This document shows, piece after piece, positions 10,400-21,140 of a stretch of 64,000 nucleotides of DNA. A program made the translations under genes and the position numbers. How positions within the stretch are numbered: position 1 is the first letter of the stretch; each line of letters begins with the position of its first letter. The stretch covers positions 30,187,715-30,251,714 of the forward strand of contig OX463788.1 of assembly GCA_949825025.1 (NCBI GenBank), read 5' to 3'. Origin of the DNA: Siphlonurus alternatus. Taxonomy: Eukaryota > Arthropoda > Insecta > Ephemeroptera > Siphlonuridae. The notes beneath the pieces are model-generated. The model was given only the letters and a program-made list of their open reading frames with translations. It had not been told where the DNA came from and did not search any database.

Positions 10400-10595
10400 G
10401 CCATGAGCCGTCCGATCTTCTCACTAAATAGTGTTCTCCGATATCTAAAGGCGTTTCTTCTAGGGAATCTGTGTCTTCATTATCATTTCCTTTCATGTCC
10501 ATCACAACAAGATCACACCTTTTGTCGTTTTTACTTAAAAGTTCAACTTTATCTTGAGCACTCGATCTACGTACTCTTCCAACATTTTCAGCCAT
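10400..10595 (-). CDS. KAT8: KAT8 (MOF) exon 1, N-terminus of H4K16 acetyltransferase
   Basis: The ATG at 10595 opens MAENVGRVRRSSAQDKVE, then an acidic stretch (NDNEDTDSLEE), then the start of the chromo-barrel, IGEHYLVRRSDGSW. The donor is TGGC|GTGAGT, phase 1. The three exons in this window give about 154 residues in one frame; animal KAT8 is about 450, so two thirds is outside. The poorly conserved acidic N-terminus ahead of IGE is normal for the family. Family knowledge: KAT8 is the catalytic subunit of the nuclear MSL and NSL complexes that acetylate histone H4 lysine 16. Upstream, three GAAGGCT repeats (10603-10620) lie in the presumed 5' UTR. The neighbouring gene at 15222 is divergent. 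Confidence 0.93.
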
Positions 10596-10620
10596 TGCAA
10601 ACTGAAGGCTGAAGGCTGAA

Positions 10621-10914
10621 GGACAAAAAAAAAAACAAAGTTCAATAGTACCAACATAAATTAATTAGGAAAAAAATCTAGAAACTCTGAAATATTCTGG
10701 GCAAATGAGTGATATTATTAGCAATTACAGTCACATTGATTAAATATCAATAATAACAGTGAATTTTATACGTACAGTGGCCGCATGGAACATTGAATCC
10801 TAATTATAACGCCAAAGCAAATTTATCAATCAATCCAAAGCTGCCTATGTCTATAAAGCTGCCTATATATATAGAAGCTATGCATATCCCTATATTGAAG
10901 TTCTATATTAGCAT
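10621..10914. other. Presumed KAT8 promoter side, no motif identified
   Basis: AT-rich sequence upstream of KAT8 exon 1 and before the MITE at 10915. No TATA-like or CpG-rich promoter could be singled out. Confidence 0.35.
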
Positions 10915-11204
10915 GTAGTTCTTGCTTTGGCCACGCAGCGCTAGTGTTAAGACAAACCGGAACAACCGGAAACCGAAACAAATCAGGAAGTTAATAATCG
11001 AACGTCACCTTGGGCGCGAAAATTTAAAAATAACATTGCGGGCAGAGCGAACTTGACTACTCAAGTACGCTCTGTTGCGGGGTTCCAGGGTGATGTTCGA
11101 TTATTAACTTCCGATTTCCGGTTTGTCTTAACACTAGCGCAGGGCTATTCTCCTATAATAGAGGGTATACGCGCCACTGTCTGGCTTATGGCGCTAAATA
11201 CTGA

Positions 11205-11585
11205 ATTCTGATTGGCTTAAAAGTGGTCATTTGGAATTGCTCTGATTGGCCAAAATAAAGTTGTTGATTTTTTTCTGATTGGCTGAAATTTTAACTGTTG
11301 AAAATTTTCGAGCGATATCATTGGTTAAAGAATGTCCACTTTTCAACCAATCAGAGAGCTGCAATAAAAAAACACTTTGCTTGCCCATATTTTAATTTAA
11401 AAAAAGACTTTTTACACCATAAAAATTATTTAAAAAATCATAAATGGTAGAAAATAGTGTTATAAATTGTTATATTTATTTATTTCAAAAATATTAATTA
11501 TTTATACAGGGACCAAGCGCAAATTTTCAACAATAGGAATTTGCAACTGAAAAAATCAACAAATTCTGATCAGCCAATCAGAAGC
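11205..11585. promoter_or_regulatory. Cluster of CCAAT motifs in the hAT-like element
   Basis: CTGATTGGC or its complement occurs at 11208, 11242, 11275, 11347 (CCAATCAG) and 11573, with a weaker ATTGGTT at 11319. These are close to the NF-Y CCAAT consensus. They may be subterminal transposase-binding repeats rather than gene control sites. Confidence 0.4.
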
Positions 11586-12269
11586 GTCCAACTTTTAATG
11601 CTTTAAAATCAATGATTTCACTGAGTGAATGTCTCCATCGTCTCAAAAATCGTTCTTTTCGCCCTTTAAAACCCCTAGGTGCATTTGGTTAAGTATGTAA
11701 ATCCTCTGGAGCTCCAGAAAAAGTATCGAAAAAATCGATTTTAACATTGAGTTACGTATCCCCAACAATGAAAATGTCCACTTTTTCTGATGCGCGTATT
11801 CTCGAACGAAATGACCGATGGCGGCGCTGTCTGCAGAGTGATGACGTCACAAAATGGCGGACGTAATGCGGCTCGAAAGAAATATGGAGTATGAAAAGCA
11901 GGTTAATAATTTGATAATGTGCGATTAGAAGCTTACATACAAACGTAAAATTTGACGCACCAGCTGTCAAATTAAATTCAGGGGCTTTACAATATTATTG
12001 GAGCGAATCGCACCCCTTTCAGCCTTTTCAGGGGTGTTTTTTTCCCCCATAGGAAATACGAAAAGTTTTTCCAATGAACATGACCGAGATATGTAACAAT
12101 TTGAAAATTTATAAGAATTTTATGGAGAAAATTTCATACAATAGGTAATTAATTTACACCTCTGAAATAATTAATTAATACAGATTCATTACCACACCCC
12201 CGTGGCACCACCTCTACCACGCACACCCCTGGAGTGCTACCCGGCCGTACCCCGTTATTCAGACCTATT

Positions 12270-14430
12270 AGTATTTTCCACTTTTTTTAATAAACGAGCT
12301 AAAATTATAAAACTTAATTTTCAAGGGGTTATCAACCCTCCTGAACTAAGAAATAATTTTAGATTTTCTCCCCGATGCACCCTTGAGTGTTAGATAACTA
12401 CCCCTAAAACACATTTTCCTTAAAAATTGTGCTAAAATTATGAAATTAATTTTCAAGGGGTAATCGACCTTCCTAAATTAGAAAAAAATATTATATTTTC
12501 TCCCTGACGCACCCCTGAGGGTGGAAACGTACCCCTAAAATCCACTTTCCTTAAAAATTGTGCTAAAAATATGAAATTAATTTTCAAGGGGTAATCGACC
12601 TTCCTAAATTAGAAAAAAATATTATATTTTATCCTTGACGCACCCCTGAGGGTGGAAACCTACCCCTAAAATCCACTTTCCTTAAAAATTGTGCTAAAAT
12701 TATGAAATTAATTTTCAAGAGGTAATTGATCATCCTGAACTCGGAAATAATTTTAAATTTTCTCCCCGACGCACCCCTGAGGGTGGAGAACTACCCCTAA
12801 AATCCACTTTCCTTAAAAATTGTGCTAAAATTATGAAATTAATTTTCAAGGGGTAATCGACCCTACTGAAGTCGGAAATAATTTTAAATTTTCTCCCTGA
12901 CGCACCCCTGAGGGTGGAGATCTACCCCTAAAATCCACTTTCCTTAAAAATTGTGTTAAAATTATGAAATTAATTTTCAAGAGGTAATTGACCCTCCTGA
13001 ACTCGGAAATAATTTTAAATTTTCTTCCCGACGCACCCCTGAGGGTGGAAAACTACCCCGAAAATCAATTTTCCTTAAATAAAATATGCTAGAATTATGA
13101 AATTAAATTTCAAGGGGTAATCGACCCTACTGAAGTCGGAAATAATTTTAGATTTTCTCTCCGACGCAACCCTGAGGGTAAACGGCTACCCACCATATCC
13201 TTCTTTCTTAATAATCGAGTTGAAATTGTGAATTAAATTTTTTTCGGGATTTATCGTAATTTTTCACAGAAAAAAAATATATCAGACTCGCCTCTGTACT
13301 TGCAGTATGATGATGGATGTCCACCGTTATAATAATTACATGGCGTGAAGGCTCATGTTGGGGTCTGCACTCTGCACAATGAGGCTATGTGTGACTTTAA
13401 TTAACAACTGAGGTGTGACCATCAATTCCACATAACGTCTATCACTTTTAGCTCGTCAATGGTCTCAAATCTCTTTCTGAAGCAAAAGGTTTACAAGAAG
13501 AGATTTGAGACCAATTGACGAACAGAAAGTGGAGATAAGACGTTGCATGGAATTGGTCACAACTCAGATGTTAGAGGCCATGCTGCACCTACACACATAG
13601 CCTCGTTGAGCGGACCAACATGTGCCATCACGCCAATTAACGGTGCTGAACACATTGAGTGAAACCATCATCATACTGCAAGTGAAGAAGTGAGTCTGGG
13701 ATACTTTTTCTCTGAAAAATTTCGATAAATCCCGAATAAAAATTTAATTCACAATTTCAACTCGATTATTAAGAAAGAAGGATATGGTGGGTAGCCGTTG
13801 ACCCTCAGGGTTGCGTCGGGAAAAAAGTCTAAATTTATTTCCGAGTTTCAGAGGGGTTAATAAACACTTGAAAATTTAATTTTTTTATTTTAGCACAATT
13901 TTTAAGGAAAATGGATTTTAGGGGTAGGTTTCCACCCTCAGATGTACGTCAGGAAGAAAATCTAAAATTATTTCCGACTTCAGTAGGGTCGATTACCCCT
14001 TGAAAATTAATTTCATATTTTTAGCACAATTTTTAAGGAAGATTGTTTTTCGGGGTAGTTCTCCACCCTCAGGGGTGCGTCGGGGAGAAAATCTAAAATT
14101 ATTTCCGAGTTCAGTAGGGTCGATTGCCCCTTGAAAATTAATTTCATAATTTTAGCACAATTTTTAAGGAAGATTGTTTTTCGGGGTAGTTCTCCACCCT
14201 CAGGGGTGCGTCGGGGAGAAAATCTAAAATTATTTCCGAGTTCAGTAGGGTCGATTGCCCTTTGAAAATTAATTTCATAATTTTAGCACAATTTTAAAGA
14301 AAGATTGTTTTTCGGGGTAGTTCTCCACCCTCAGGGGTGTGTCGGGAAGAAAATCTAAAATTATTTCCGAGTTCAGTAGGGTCGATTGCCCTTTGAAAAT
14401 TAATTTTATAATTTTATCCCAATCAGTAAG
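12270..14430. repeat. Inverted arms of ~130-bp satellite with palindromic centre
   Basis: From about 12270 to 13200 a ~130-bp unit repeats about seven times; the TTCCTTAAAAATTGTGCTA anchor recurs near 12416, 12547, 12677, 12807 and 12937. From about 13800 to 14430 the same unit occurs about five times in the opposite direction (TTAGCACAATTTTTAAGGAA near 13887, 14021, 14152). Between them, 13200-13790 is itself a palindrome centred near 13485. The whole 2.2 kb could fold into one hairpin. Confidence 0.85.
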
Positions 14431-14809
14431 AAAAATTAACAATAATTTAATATTATATAATGGATCGACATATACATATTATGCATATATACCACGCGCC
14501 GCGCGCAAGACTCTATTTAAAGCAAATGACACGGTGTATGGTCACATTTATCTGTTATTTTATTTATTAAGACTAATATTTAACTTTATTATAATAATTA
14601 AAAATTTGCAAGTGGATAATATTATATAATCACGTAAATTAACTCAGGAATGGTATGTTGTTCATATACTGTTATGAACAGCTAGCCGCATTCTAGTAGT
14701 TCACACTTTTGGCCGCTAGAGGGCTAAATTTGGTTGCGTTCGCGAATACCCGATAACAATAGGAGAATAACCCTGCACTAGCGCTGTGGTGGCGAAAAGT
14801 GCAACTACT

Positions 14810-15221
14810 TTGCCTAGTTGAAATTTTAACACTTGAAACAACTCGGATCTGCACAAGGATTTTGGATCTGTATATGATTCAAATGGGGAAAGTTGCTTAT
14901 TACTTATTAGTATGCATACTTGCGCAAAGTGCGCAAACTGTATTTTTTGTGTCCAACATTTTTACTGCGCAAGTTCAACGCGCTAAAAGCAAATCAGAAC
15001 CTAAAAACCTAGAACTTTATTTTTTTAAATTTTAAATCCTAAAATCAGCTGCGAAAGGAAAAAAAATCACTAAGTTTGGTACTAGAGCAGAGCAGAGGCT
15101 TTTATTCATATTTATATATATTTTTATGACTATTTATTAGCAAAAGAGAAGGAAAAATACCTGAAAAATACTTGGCTAAAATAACTGTGCATAATTGTAA
15201 CCGAGAACGGAAGTGTCAAAT
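14810..15221 (+). other. Upstream region of the membrane-protein gene
   Basis: Unique AT-rich sequence between the MITE and the start codon at 15222. It presumably contains the promoter and 5' UTR; no core motif was recognised. Confidence 0.35.
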
Positions 15222-15385
15222 ATGGAATCAAGTGGAAAAAAGGGAAAGTCGCCGTCGATTTGCAGCAAGTTAGGAATCAAATCGCTAACTAAGGAAAATA
15301 TATTCTTTTATTATGCCCCACTTCAAGGCGCAGCAAGTTTTACTGCTATGTCGGTAAATTCTATGAACCCTACTTTGCTCGCAAG
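15222..15385 (+). CDS. Unrecognised small membrane protein, exon 1
   Basis: The ATG at 15222 (AAATATGG context) opens MESSGKKGKSPSICSKLG, a basic N-terminus, then ENIFFYYAPLQGAASFTAM, a weakly hydrophobic stretch. The donor is GCAAG|GTAAGA, phase 2. Joined to the exons at 16609 and 19552 it gives a continuous 154-residue protein. I do not recognise the family. The clean phase match at both junctions, strong donor and acceptors, and ordinary residue composition make a real gene likely. The gene is divergent from KAT8 but separated by 4.6 kb of transposons, so a shared promoter is doubtful. Confidence 0.72.
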
Positions 15386-15769
15386 GTAAGAATTAACTCA
15401 CGCGGTCTCTCTGTCATGGTATGCATATATACTGTACTGCAATGTATGCATACAGTATGCATACATACATATGTACAGTATGTATATGTACAGTATGTTG
15501 TACTGTATAATATTAATGTTCATACTGTATATATATGTACCTGTTGTGCATACTCTGCAGTTCCCATGCTGTAAGGGTATATGTACTTTAAAATCCTTTC
15601 ACATGTACAGTACAGTAGTGAGTTTTTTTTTTTTTTGCAAAACCATGCCGCAACACCTCTTGCAAAAAAATGTGCTGCCCTAAGAAATCATTGCAAGGTG
15701 AGCATGATTTTTTTAAAAAAGTGTGGCGGCGTTGCGGCGTGATTGAGAAAAGAAGCTTTACACTTTAAT

Positions 15770-16266
15770 ACAGTAAGTGATATTCCCTTACAAAGGACAC
15801 TGATGATATCTTTGAGTAGCGTTGCAACTTCTAGCACGCCCAAAGGATGTAGAAGCGAAAAATATCATACACTACAATTAAAAAGATGGGGAGAAAACTT
15901 TGTGAACCGGGAGTTAGGTATGAAAGAAGCTAACAAGTTAACGTTTTCCACTGCCAAAACGTGGTATGTATCTTCTAGTTTGCCTCAATACAATTATTTT
16001 CACTGTAGCACTGCTAAACTCTAAGGACTAGCGAGATAAAGAGAGGTACCTCGGGGATGTTGTGACGTCACAGCAGGGTCTTCTGGTTGTGCTCAGAGCC
16101 GTTTAGGACTGCTCGGCATGGTTCATCGCCAACGTCTGCCAAGCATTCACGAGTAGCTCCGAGCACCCGCAGAAGACCCTGCTGTGACGTCACTGATCGT
16201 GCTAGAAGTTGCAGCGCTACTCACAGGATGGCAGTGATCTCTGGAAGGAAATATCGCTTATTACCT
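15770..16266. repeat. Diverged foldback in intron 1 of the membrane-protein gene
   Basis: GAGTAGCGTTGCAACTTCTA near 15814 mirrors TAGAAGTTGCAGCGCTACTC near 16203, and AAGTGATATT mirrors AATATCGCTT at the ends. A nested hairpin pairs GTGACGTCACAGCAGGGTCT (about 16062) with AGACCCTGCTGTGACGTCAC (about 16174). Two TGACGTCA octamers lie in that inner stem. Confidence 0.7.
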
Positions 16267-16608
16267 CTGCCTGATTTGCTGATACTGCAGCTCCAATTAT
16301 ATTTTATAAAAGACTAGAGATACAGATTTGTAATTTTGGGGAGTTATGTATGCAGTTCCGATCCATGAGGTTCTGTAAAGGGTTTTGGACCTGAACAGTT
16401 TTTATTTTAAGGATTCAGGATATGGTACAGCTCTTAGTTCTTAACATATATGTTCACCCAAGGTGAGGTTGGAACTAGTTGTAGGAAATGTTGTTGGCAT
16501 TAGGTGTAACGTTCCGGTTTTAAATGAACAACGCCTTTGTATGGTATTTTTCCTATCCTGCAACAAATCCCCTTGTCCACGACACTGATTGTGTTTTCTT
16601 TGTTATAG

Positions 16609-16731
16609 GCTCTTCCCTAAAAAAGATATGACCAGTGTGCTCTTGGCTGGCTCTTTGCTTGGCACAGGATTGTACTTATATGACCGTCCACATCTCCGCT
16701 CCTCTCCAACACAGGTCAAATTTTCTTACAG
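16609..16731 (+). CDS. Unrecognised small membrane protein, exon 2
   Basis: Follows the acceptor TTTCTTTGTTATAG and ends TTACAG|GTACCG, phase 2. It encodes LFPKKDMTSVLLAGSLLG and TGLYLYDRPHLRSSPTQ: a hydrophobic segment (protein residues about 62-79) followed by a polar loop. An earlier GT after CCAACACAG would break the frame with exon 3, so the later donor was chosen. Confidence 0.75.
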
Positions 16732-16933
16732 GTACCGAACATTTTACATGAAATGTCAATATAGTGTTGATTGTTGTTTATCTTTAGGTGAGACTCGGGA
16801 GGAAAGGTAGAACGTTAGCTACCTGCTCGCTACAGCAGGAGGGGAGGGAGAAAAGCAGTAAATAACAACAATTGACCTCATAAAGCACCAGGAGATGGCA
16901 TAGAAAATCTCGATAGAATCAGTATGACCCAAC

Positions 16934-17707
16934 CAAGGTTGGCTTTATACAGGTTAATACAAGTGAAATTCGTGCGTCTTTTGTCTGCTTTTGTTAAGGA
17001 CCTATTGCAGCGCAAAATTTAAAAAGCAGCATTGTGATTAGCGCATTTGAAAATTTCCCGGTGCAATGGGTCCTGATCGTCACTTGTTTTTCTTCTGATT
17101 GGTGGACCCATTGAACCACGAAATTAGTGAATTTGAAATACTTGAATATGGGTGTAGTCCATATTAGGTTCCGAACGTTCAGAACATATGAGTGATTACG
17201 GACCGACTCTGAACCAAAACATTGACTTCAGAACATCAGATAACGGAACACTTTCAGAACGTTCTTTTTCGCGGTAATACGCATCAGTTTAAAAAAAATA
17301 CGAAAAACAGAGAACTGTTCACTGGCTTCAGAAATTTTAACATAAAACTCACGTAACAGTTATTGATCACCAATTAAGCAAAGATTTACCTCAAATCAAA
17401 CAATTATCACGTAGGTTGCACAGGTTTGTTACGTACTTTTCAAATTTCCCCCAAAAAATTGTGATCAGCTGACTCTAGTTCCAATGGTTCGGAGGAAAAG
17501 TTCGCAACACTCGGAACCTCTTTTTTTAAGTCAGCTGACTCACTTTGGGTAACCTCGGAAATGGTTCTGAACATTCAGAACATAATTACGGAACGCCAAA
17601 TCGAAGGTTCCGAACGTTCAGAACTTAATACGGACTACACCCTATGATTGACAAGTCTTTTAACATTGGTCCAATTTGTGGCATAACCTGATATAAAGCC
17701 AACCTTG
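16934..17707. mobile_element. hAT-type element with nested MITE
   Basis: The ends CAAGGTTGGCTTTATA and TATAAAGCCAACCTTG are inverted repeats, and the perfect direct repeat GACCCAAC flanks them (16926-16933 and 17708-17715). An 8-bp duplication indicates hAT-type transposition. It is interrupted at 17150-17642 by another element and codes for nothing. It lies in intron 2 of the membrane-protein gene. Confidence 0.82.
17150..17642. mobile_element. Harbinger-like MITE nested in the hAT-type element
   Basis: The termini GGGTGTAGTCC and GGACTACACCC extend inward as TTCCGAACGTTCAGAAC on both sides. It is flanked by TAT at both ends. GGG...CCC ends with a 3-bp duplication fit PIF/Harbinger-type elements. 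The interior has further copies of TTCAGAACAT-like words in both orientations. Confidence 0.78.
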
Positions 17708-17967
17708 GACCCAACTACACATGTACTTTAGTCAGTAGCAAAGCTCTGATATCAAAACAATGCCACTTTAAGAATAACTTGGGTAAAATCCACCAGATGT
17801 CTATTTGTGTCTTTATGACGTCAGTTGCTGTCAGCATTGAACAATGAAAACTAAATAGTGTAAAATAAATCACTGTAAAGGTGGATGGATTTACAGTTTA
17901 GAGATTTTCAGCTAGTGATGGGGACGATAATACGCACTAGCTAGCTGTAACTTCCATTAGCAATTAA

Positions 17968-18320
17968 GGGTAAGATAACGCCACCAATGTTAAAAAAAAT
18001 CCCTCGCACAAAAATTCTGAACAAATTTTAAAATGTTCTCCTCTACTGATACACCCTCTATCAGTAGTTAAAATATCAGGTATACAAATACGATCTAGTT
18101 TTTGAGTTATAAATTTTTAAAGTTGACTACTTTAACATGGAGAAATGAAACTTCCATGTTAAATTAGTCAACTTTAAAAATTCATAACTCAAAAACTAGA
18201 TCGTATTTGTGTACCTGATATATTAGCTACTGATAGAGGGTGTAGAGGAAAACATTTTAAATTTTTTTCAGAATTTTCGTGTGAGGGATTTTTTTTAACA
18301 TTGGTGGCGTTACCTTATCC
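17968..18320. mobile_element. TTAA-target palindromic MITE, family B copy 1
   Basis: Ends GGGTAAGATAACGCCACC and GGTGGCGTTACCTTATCC, flanked by TTAA (17964-17967 and 18321-18324). It is nearly self-complementary throughout; the centre is near 18145, beside an AACATGG/CCATGTT pair. It lies in intron 2 of the membrane-protein gene. Confidence 0.9.
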
Positions 18321-18845
18321 TTAACAGGAGCATAAAAATTTAATGCACGATATCACTGTTGGAACTCAGTAAATTTGCTTGATGCATGGGATGTCACAGA
18401 AAATATGTTACAATTAAGTCACATCGCAGTCATCACGTATGTGAATCTGCCTTTACTTGACTTTTTGCTGATGGTCAACTCGGAATAAACTTTTTTCAGA
18501 AAAGTGCAAAGAGAAAAAATAAATACAGCAAAATTACTATAACTTTTATGTCCAAATTATTGCAGATTAAGGGTCATATTCCTAGCAGAAGTTTTAAGTT
18601 ATCTAAAATGAGGTGACTCAATGTAAAAACAAAGATATTTGAAAGACAGCTACTTTAAACATGGGCTTAATCCCGATTTTTAAATAATATTGTAATTATT
18701 ATTTAGCACTTTTACTTGAAGAATATCTCAACCTGTTTATTTATTTTGTTTTCTTTTATTTATTTACTTATTTATTATTTTTTTTTATTAGATTTATATG
18801 TAAAATGCCTTTTGTATCTTGCAACATATAAATTAATTTTATTAA

Positions 18846-19308
18846 AGGTGAACTGAAGGGATTGCTTTTTTTTCCCATTAGGGAACCTTATATTACCTAT
18901 CCCATCCATCTGCACTAATTTTTTCATGGCAGATACTTATTGTGCTGCTGTAGGACAATTAGTGAAAAAGTGAAGTTGTGGCGTATTAGCGACGGTTGGT
19001 TGACTTAAAACTCGCCGCCGTGAAAAAACACACGAGCGACCGCGGAAACTGCCGAGAGAGTGGCGATCGCGAGCCGATCGCCGCTCCCTCGGCAGTTTCC
19101 GCGGGCGCTCGCGGGCGCTCGTGTGTTTTTTCACGGCGGCGAGTTTTAAGTCAACCAACCGTCGCTGATACGTCACAACTTCACTTTTTCACTAATTGTC
19201 CTACAGCAGCACAATAAGTATCAGCCATGAAAAAATTAGTGCAGATGGATGGGATAGGTAATTTAAGGTTCCCTAAAGGGAAAAAAAAGCAATCCCTTCA
19301 GTTCACCT
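18846..19308. mobile_element. TTAA-target palindromic MITE with GC-rich centre
   Basis: Ends AGGTGAACTGAAGGGATTG and CAATCCCTTCAGTTCACCT, flanked by TTAA (18842-18845 and 19309-19312). The arms are almost perfect, with a GC-rich core (CCGCGGAAACTGCCGAG and its complement). The AGGT..ACCT ends recall the 8928-9265 element, but the arms differ. Confidence 0.92.
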
Positions 19309-19551
19309 TTAATACCATGGTCCCAATATTTCAAAATTAATTGAGTGGTCTAACTACTAAAATACTGAAAGCACATGTATTTTATGAGAAATAAAAGAAC
19401 TAGCAGTCTTTTAAGTTTAGGTCTGTGAAATGTAAAAAAGGTGCCAATTGTGTGTATTAATTTGATTGATCTCCCGCATCATGTATAAAATGTACTTCAC
19501 TGAATGGACACAGATAATTCAGTTAATTTAATTATGTCTTTTGTTTTGCAG

Positions 19552-19729
19552 TGTTTATGGATCGCTCCTTTTCAATTTCGGATCACTACTTCTGTTTGCT
19601 GTGGCCAAGAGCTATTTGCCTGACAACTCTAACTTAGCAACATTAGTTGGACTAGTGTCTTGTTACAGCCTTATCAAAGTCGGCACTTCCTATTTAGAGC
19701 ATATTGACTCTCAAGTTACGAAAGAGTAA
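19552..19729 (+). CDS. Unrecognised small membrane protein, exon 3 and stop
   Basis: Follows the acceptor CTTTTGTTTTGCAG; the first base completes a serine codon. It encodes VYGSLLFNFGSLLLFAVAK (a clear transmembrane segment), the short loop SYLPDNSNL, a second hydrophobic segment ATLVGLVSCYSLIKVG, and the polar tail EHIDSQVTKE. The stop at 19727-19729 overlaps an AATAAA signal (19728-19733); another AATAAA-like site lies near 19820. Altogether the protein has three, perhaps four, membrane-spanning stretches in 154 residues. Confidence 0.78.
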
Positions 19730-19733
19730 TAAA

Positions 19734-20586
19734 ATTTAATGTAAATATAGTATACAGTGTAAAATTGCTCTTTGTTTAGTTTCTAGTAAAATTGTATTCA
19801 AAGCTTTTATTAGTTTTTAAATAAATAATTTTTATAAATTGAACTGAATTGAATCTATATTTGACTTTTTTAATTGTTCAGATGTATAAAATAAACATAA
19901 ATTGTTTTAATTGGAATTTTAGTTTGATTTACTTGCTTAATTAAAATGCTTAAATATTTTTTTTAAAAAAGAAACTTTCAAAATTAGTAAAAACTATGTC
20001 AATGTTTATAATCAAATTTATAATACATTTCTGTTAAACTAAAATTAACCAATTTAGATATTACATTGATACTTAATATTACATTTGTAAGTTGGGTAAA
20101 TTAAAGAAGTGGTGTAGGCAACAACTTGTACTGCTCCGAATTTAGAAATTGCCTGGACTTTATTATAATTATCTCAATCACATGCAAGAAAAAATTAAGA
20201 AATATGTAAATGGGCATCAGTCAGGCAGCCAGGAGGAGCCTGTGTTGTGATGTTTAAAAAAAGGGGGGGTATGGAGTGTAGGTTTATTTTTCCAGTCACC
20301 CGCACAAGCTGGGCAAAAATTGGCCAGCAATGGACAACATTGGTCATATAAAGAAGGGGGCTGCTGAGCTCCTCAGAAGCCAGCCGTAGGTGAGTTGAAC
20401 CCTTCAATGCCAAACCTATGACCTATGATTGAAAATGGGACACGAATTGTACCCCACCCTGTCTGTATTAATCTATAATCTAATCTATTAATCTGTATAA
20501 TCTATTTTTATCATTGATTCATTAATACATTATATTTTACATTTTGCAGCTAGATAAACAAGTTACATGCAGGTATTTACTGTATT
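19734..20586. other. Downstream flank, nothing recognised
   Basis: AT-rich sequence after the membrane-protein gene with a moderately GC-rich patch at 20210-20400. No known repeat or coding signal was recognised. Confidence 0.4.
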
Positions 20587-20969
20587 CTGGACTTGGATCC
20601 GCTACCTGACGATATAGTTCTCTGGAGTTGTGATTTGATCCATGCGGACCATTGCTCTCGCAGTCCTCACGGTGCTCACATCGTCATCACAAAACATACT
20701 TCCACCAAGTGCTCCAATTCAATATTATTAAAGTACCAAATGTGTGTGGACATGGCAGCGTGAGTTGTGCGTTCTAATGATGATGCGAGCACTTAACTAT
20801 GAAACATAAAATTTTAACTCTATGCATGCCCACTTTTAGACTATCTTTCAAACCACGCCGAATGAAAGTTCGTATTTTAACCTTTATTATGAAACCGCAA
20901 CAGCAGCGGACACCTTGGAATCACAATTAAATCCAGAACTATATCGCCAGGTAGCAGATCCAAGTCCTG
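20587..20969. repeat. Palindromic MITE (~380 bp)
   Basis: GGACTTGGATCCGCTACCTG and its near-complement CAGGTAGCAGATCCAAGTCC bound the element. Inner arms pair GATATAGTTCT with AGAACTATATC, and further inward GTGATGACGATG-like words pair. Target duplication unclear. Confidence 0.75.
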
Positions 20970-21140
20970 TATATACTTGTCAAATGATTACTCATTCTTC
21001 TTAAAGCCTAGATGTCAAATGATTACTTGTTTGTCTTAAAACCTATAGCTAGAGTCAAGTGGTAAAATATAAAATTTCTGTCAACAGCCGCAAAATATAA
21101 TGTATCAATGATAAAAATATATACAGTACATAGATATAAT

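Larger units (their letters stand above)
11140..14775. mobile_element. 3.6-kb hAT-like non-coding element
   Basis: The ends CAGGGCTATTCTCCTAT and ATAGGAGAATAACCCTG are inverted repeats; matching patches (GGGTAT..GCG) continue inward. The element is flanked by a perfect 8-bp duplication, CACTAGCG, at 11132-11139 and 14776-14783. CAGGG ends plus an 8-bp duplication point to a hAT-type transposase acting in trans, because the interior has no transposase ORF. The interior has a left non-repetitive kilobase rich in CCAAT motifs, then inverted satellite arms (about 12270-14430). Confidence 0.82.
10915..14808. mobile_element. Palindromic MITE split by a hAT-like insertion
   Basis: The left end (GTAGTTCTTGCTTTGG, then CAGCGCTAGTGTTAAGAC) mirrors the sequence around 14776-14808 joined to 11105-11139. 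Without the nested 11140-14775 element and one copy of the 8-bp duplication it is a ~260-bp foldback. Its inner arms pair GAAGTTAATAATCGAACGTC with its complement near 11095. Confidence 0.75.

Noticed and set aside
12270..14430. A CRISPR-like or tandem gene array
   Set aside because: The 130-bp units are contiguous without unique spacers, occur in opposite directions, and the host is an animal.
15743..16024. An additional coding exon in intron 1 of the membrane-protein gene
   Set aside because: It overlaps a foldback, and exons 1 and 2 already join in frame without it.
18937..19217. Arg/Ser-rich proteins on both strands in the GC-rich core
   Set aside because: The two frames are near-identical on opposite strands because the DNA is the palindromic MITE 18846-19308.
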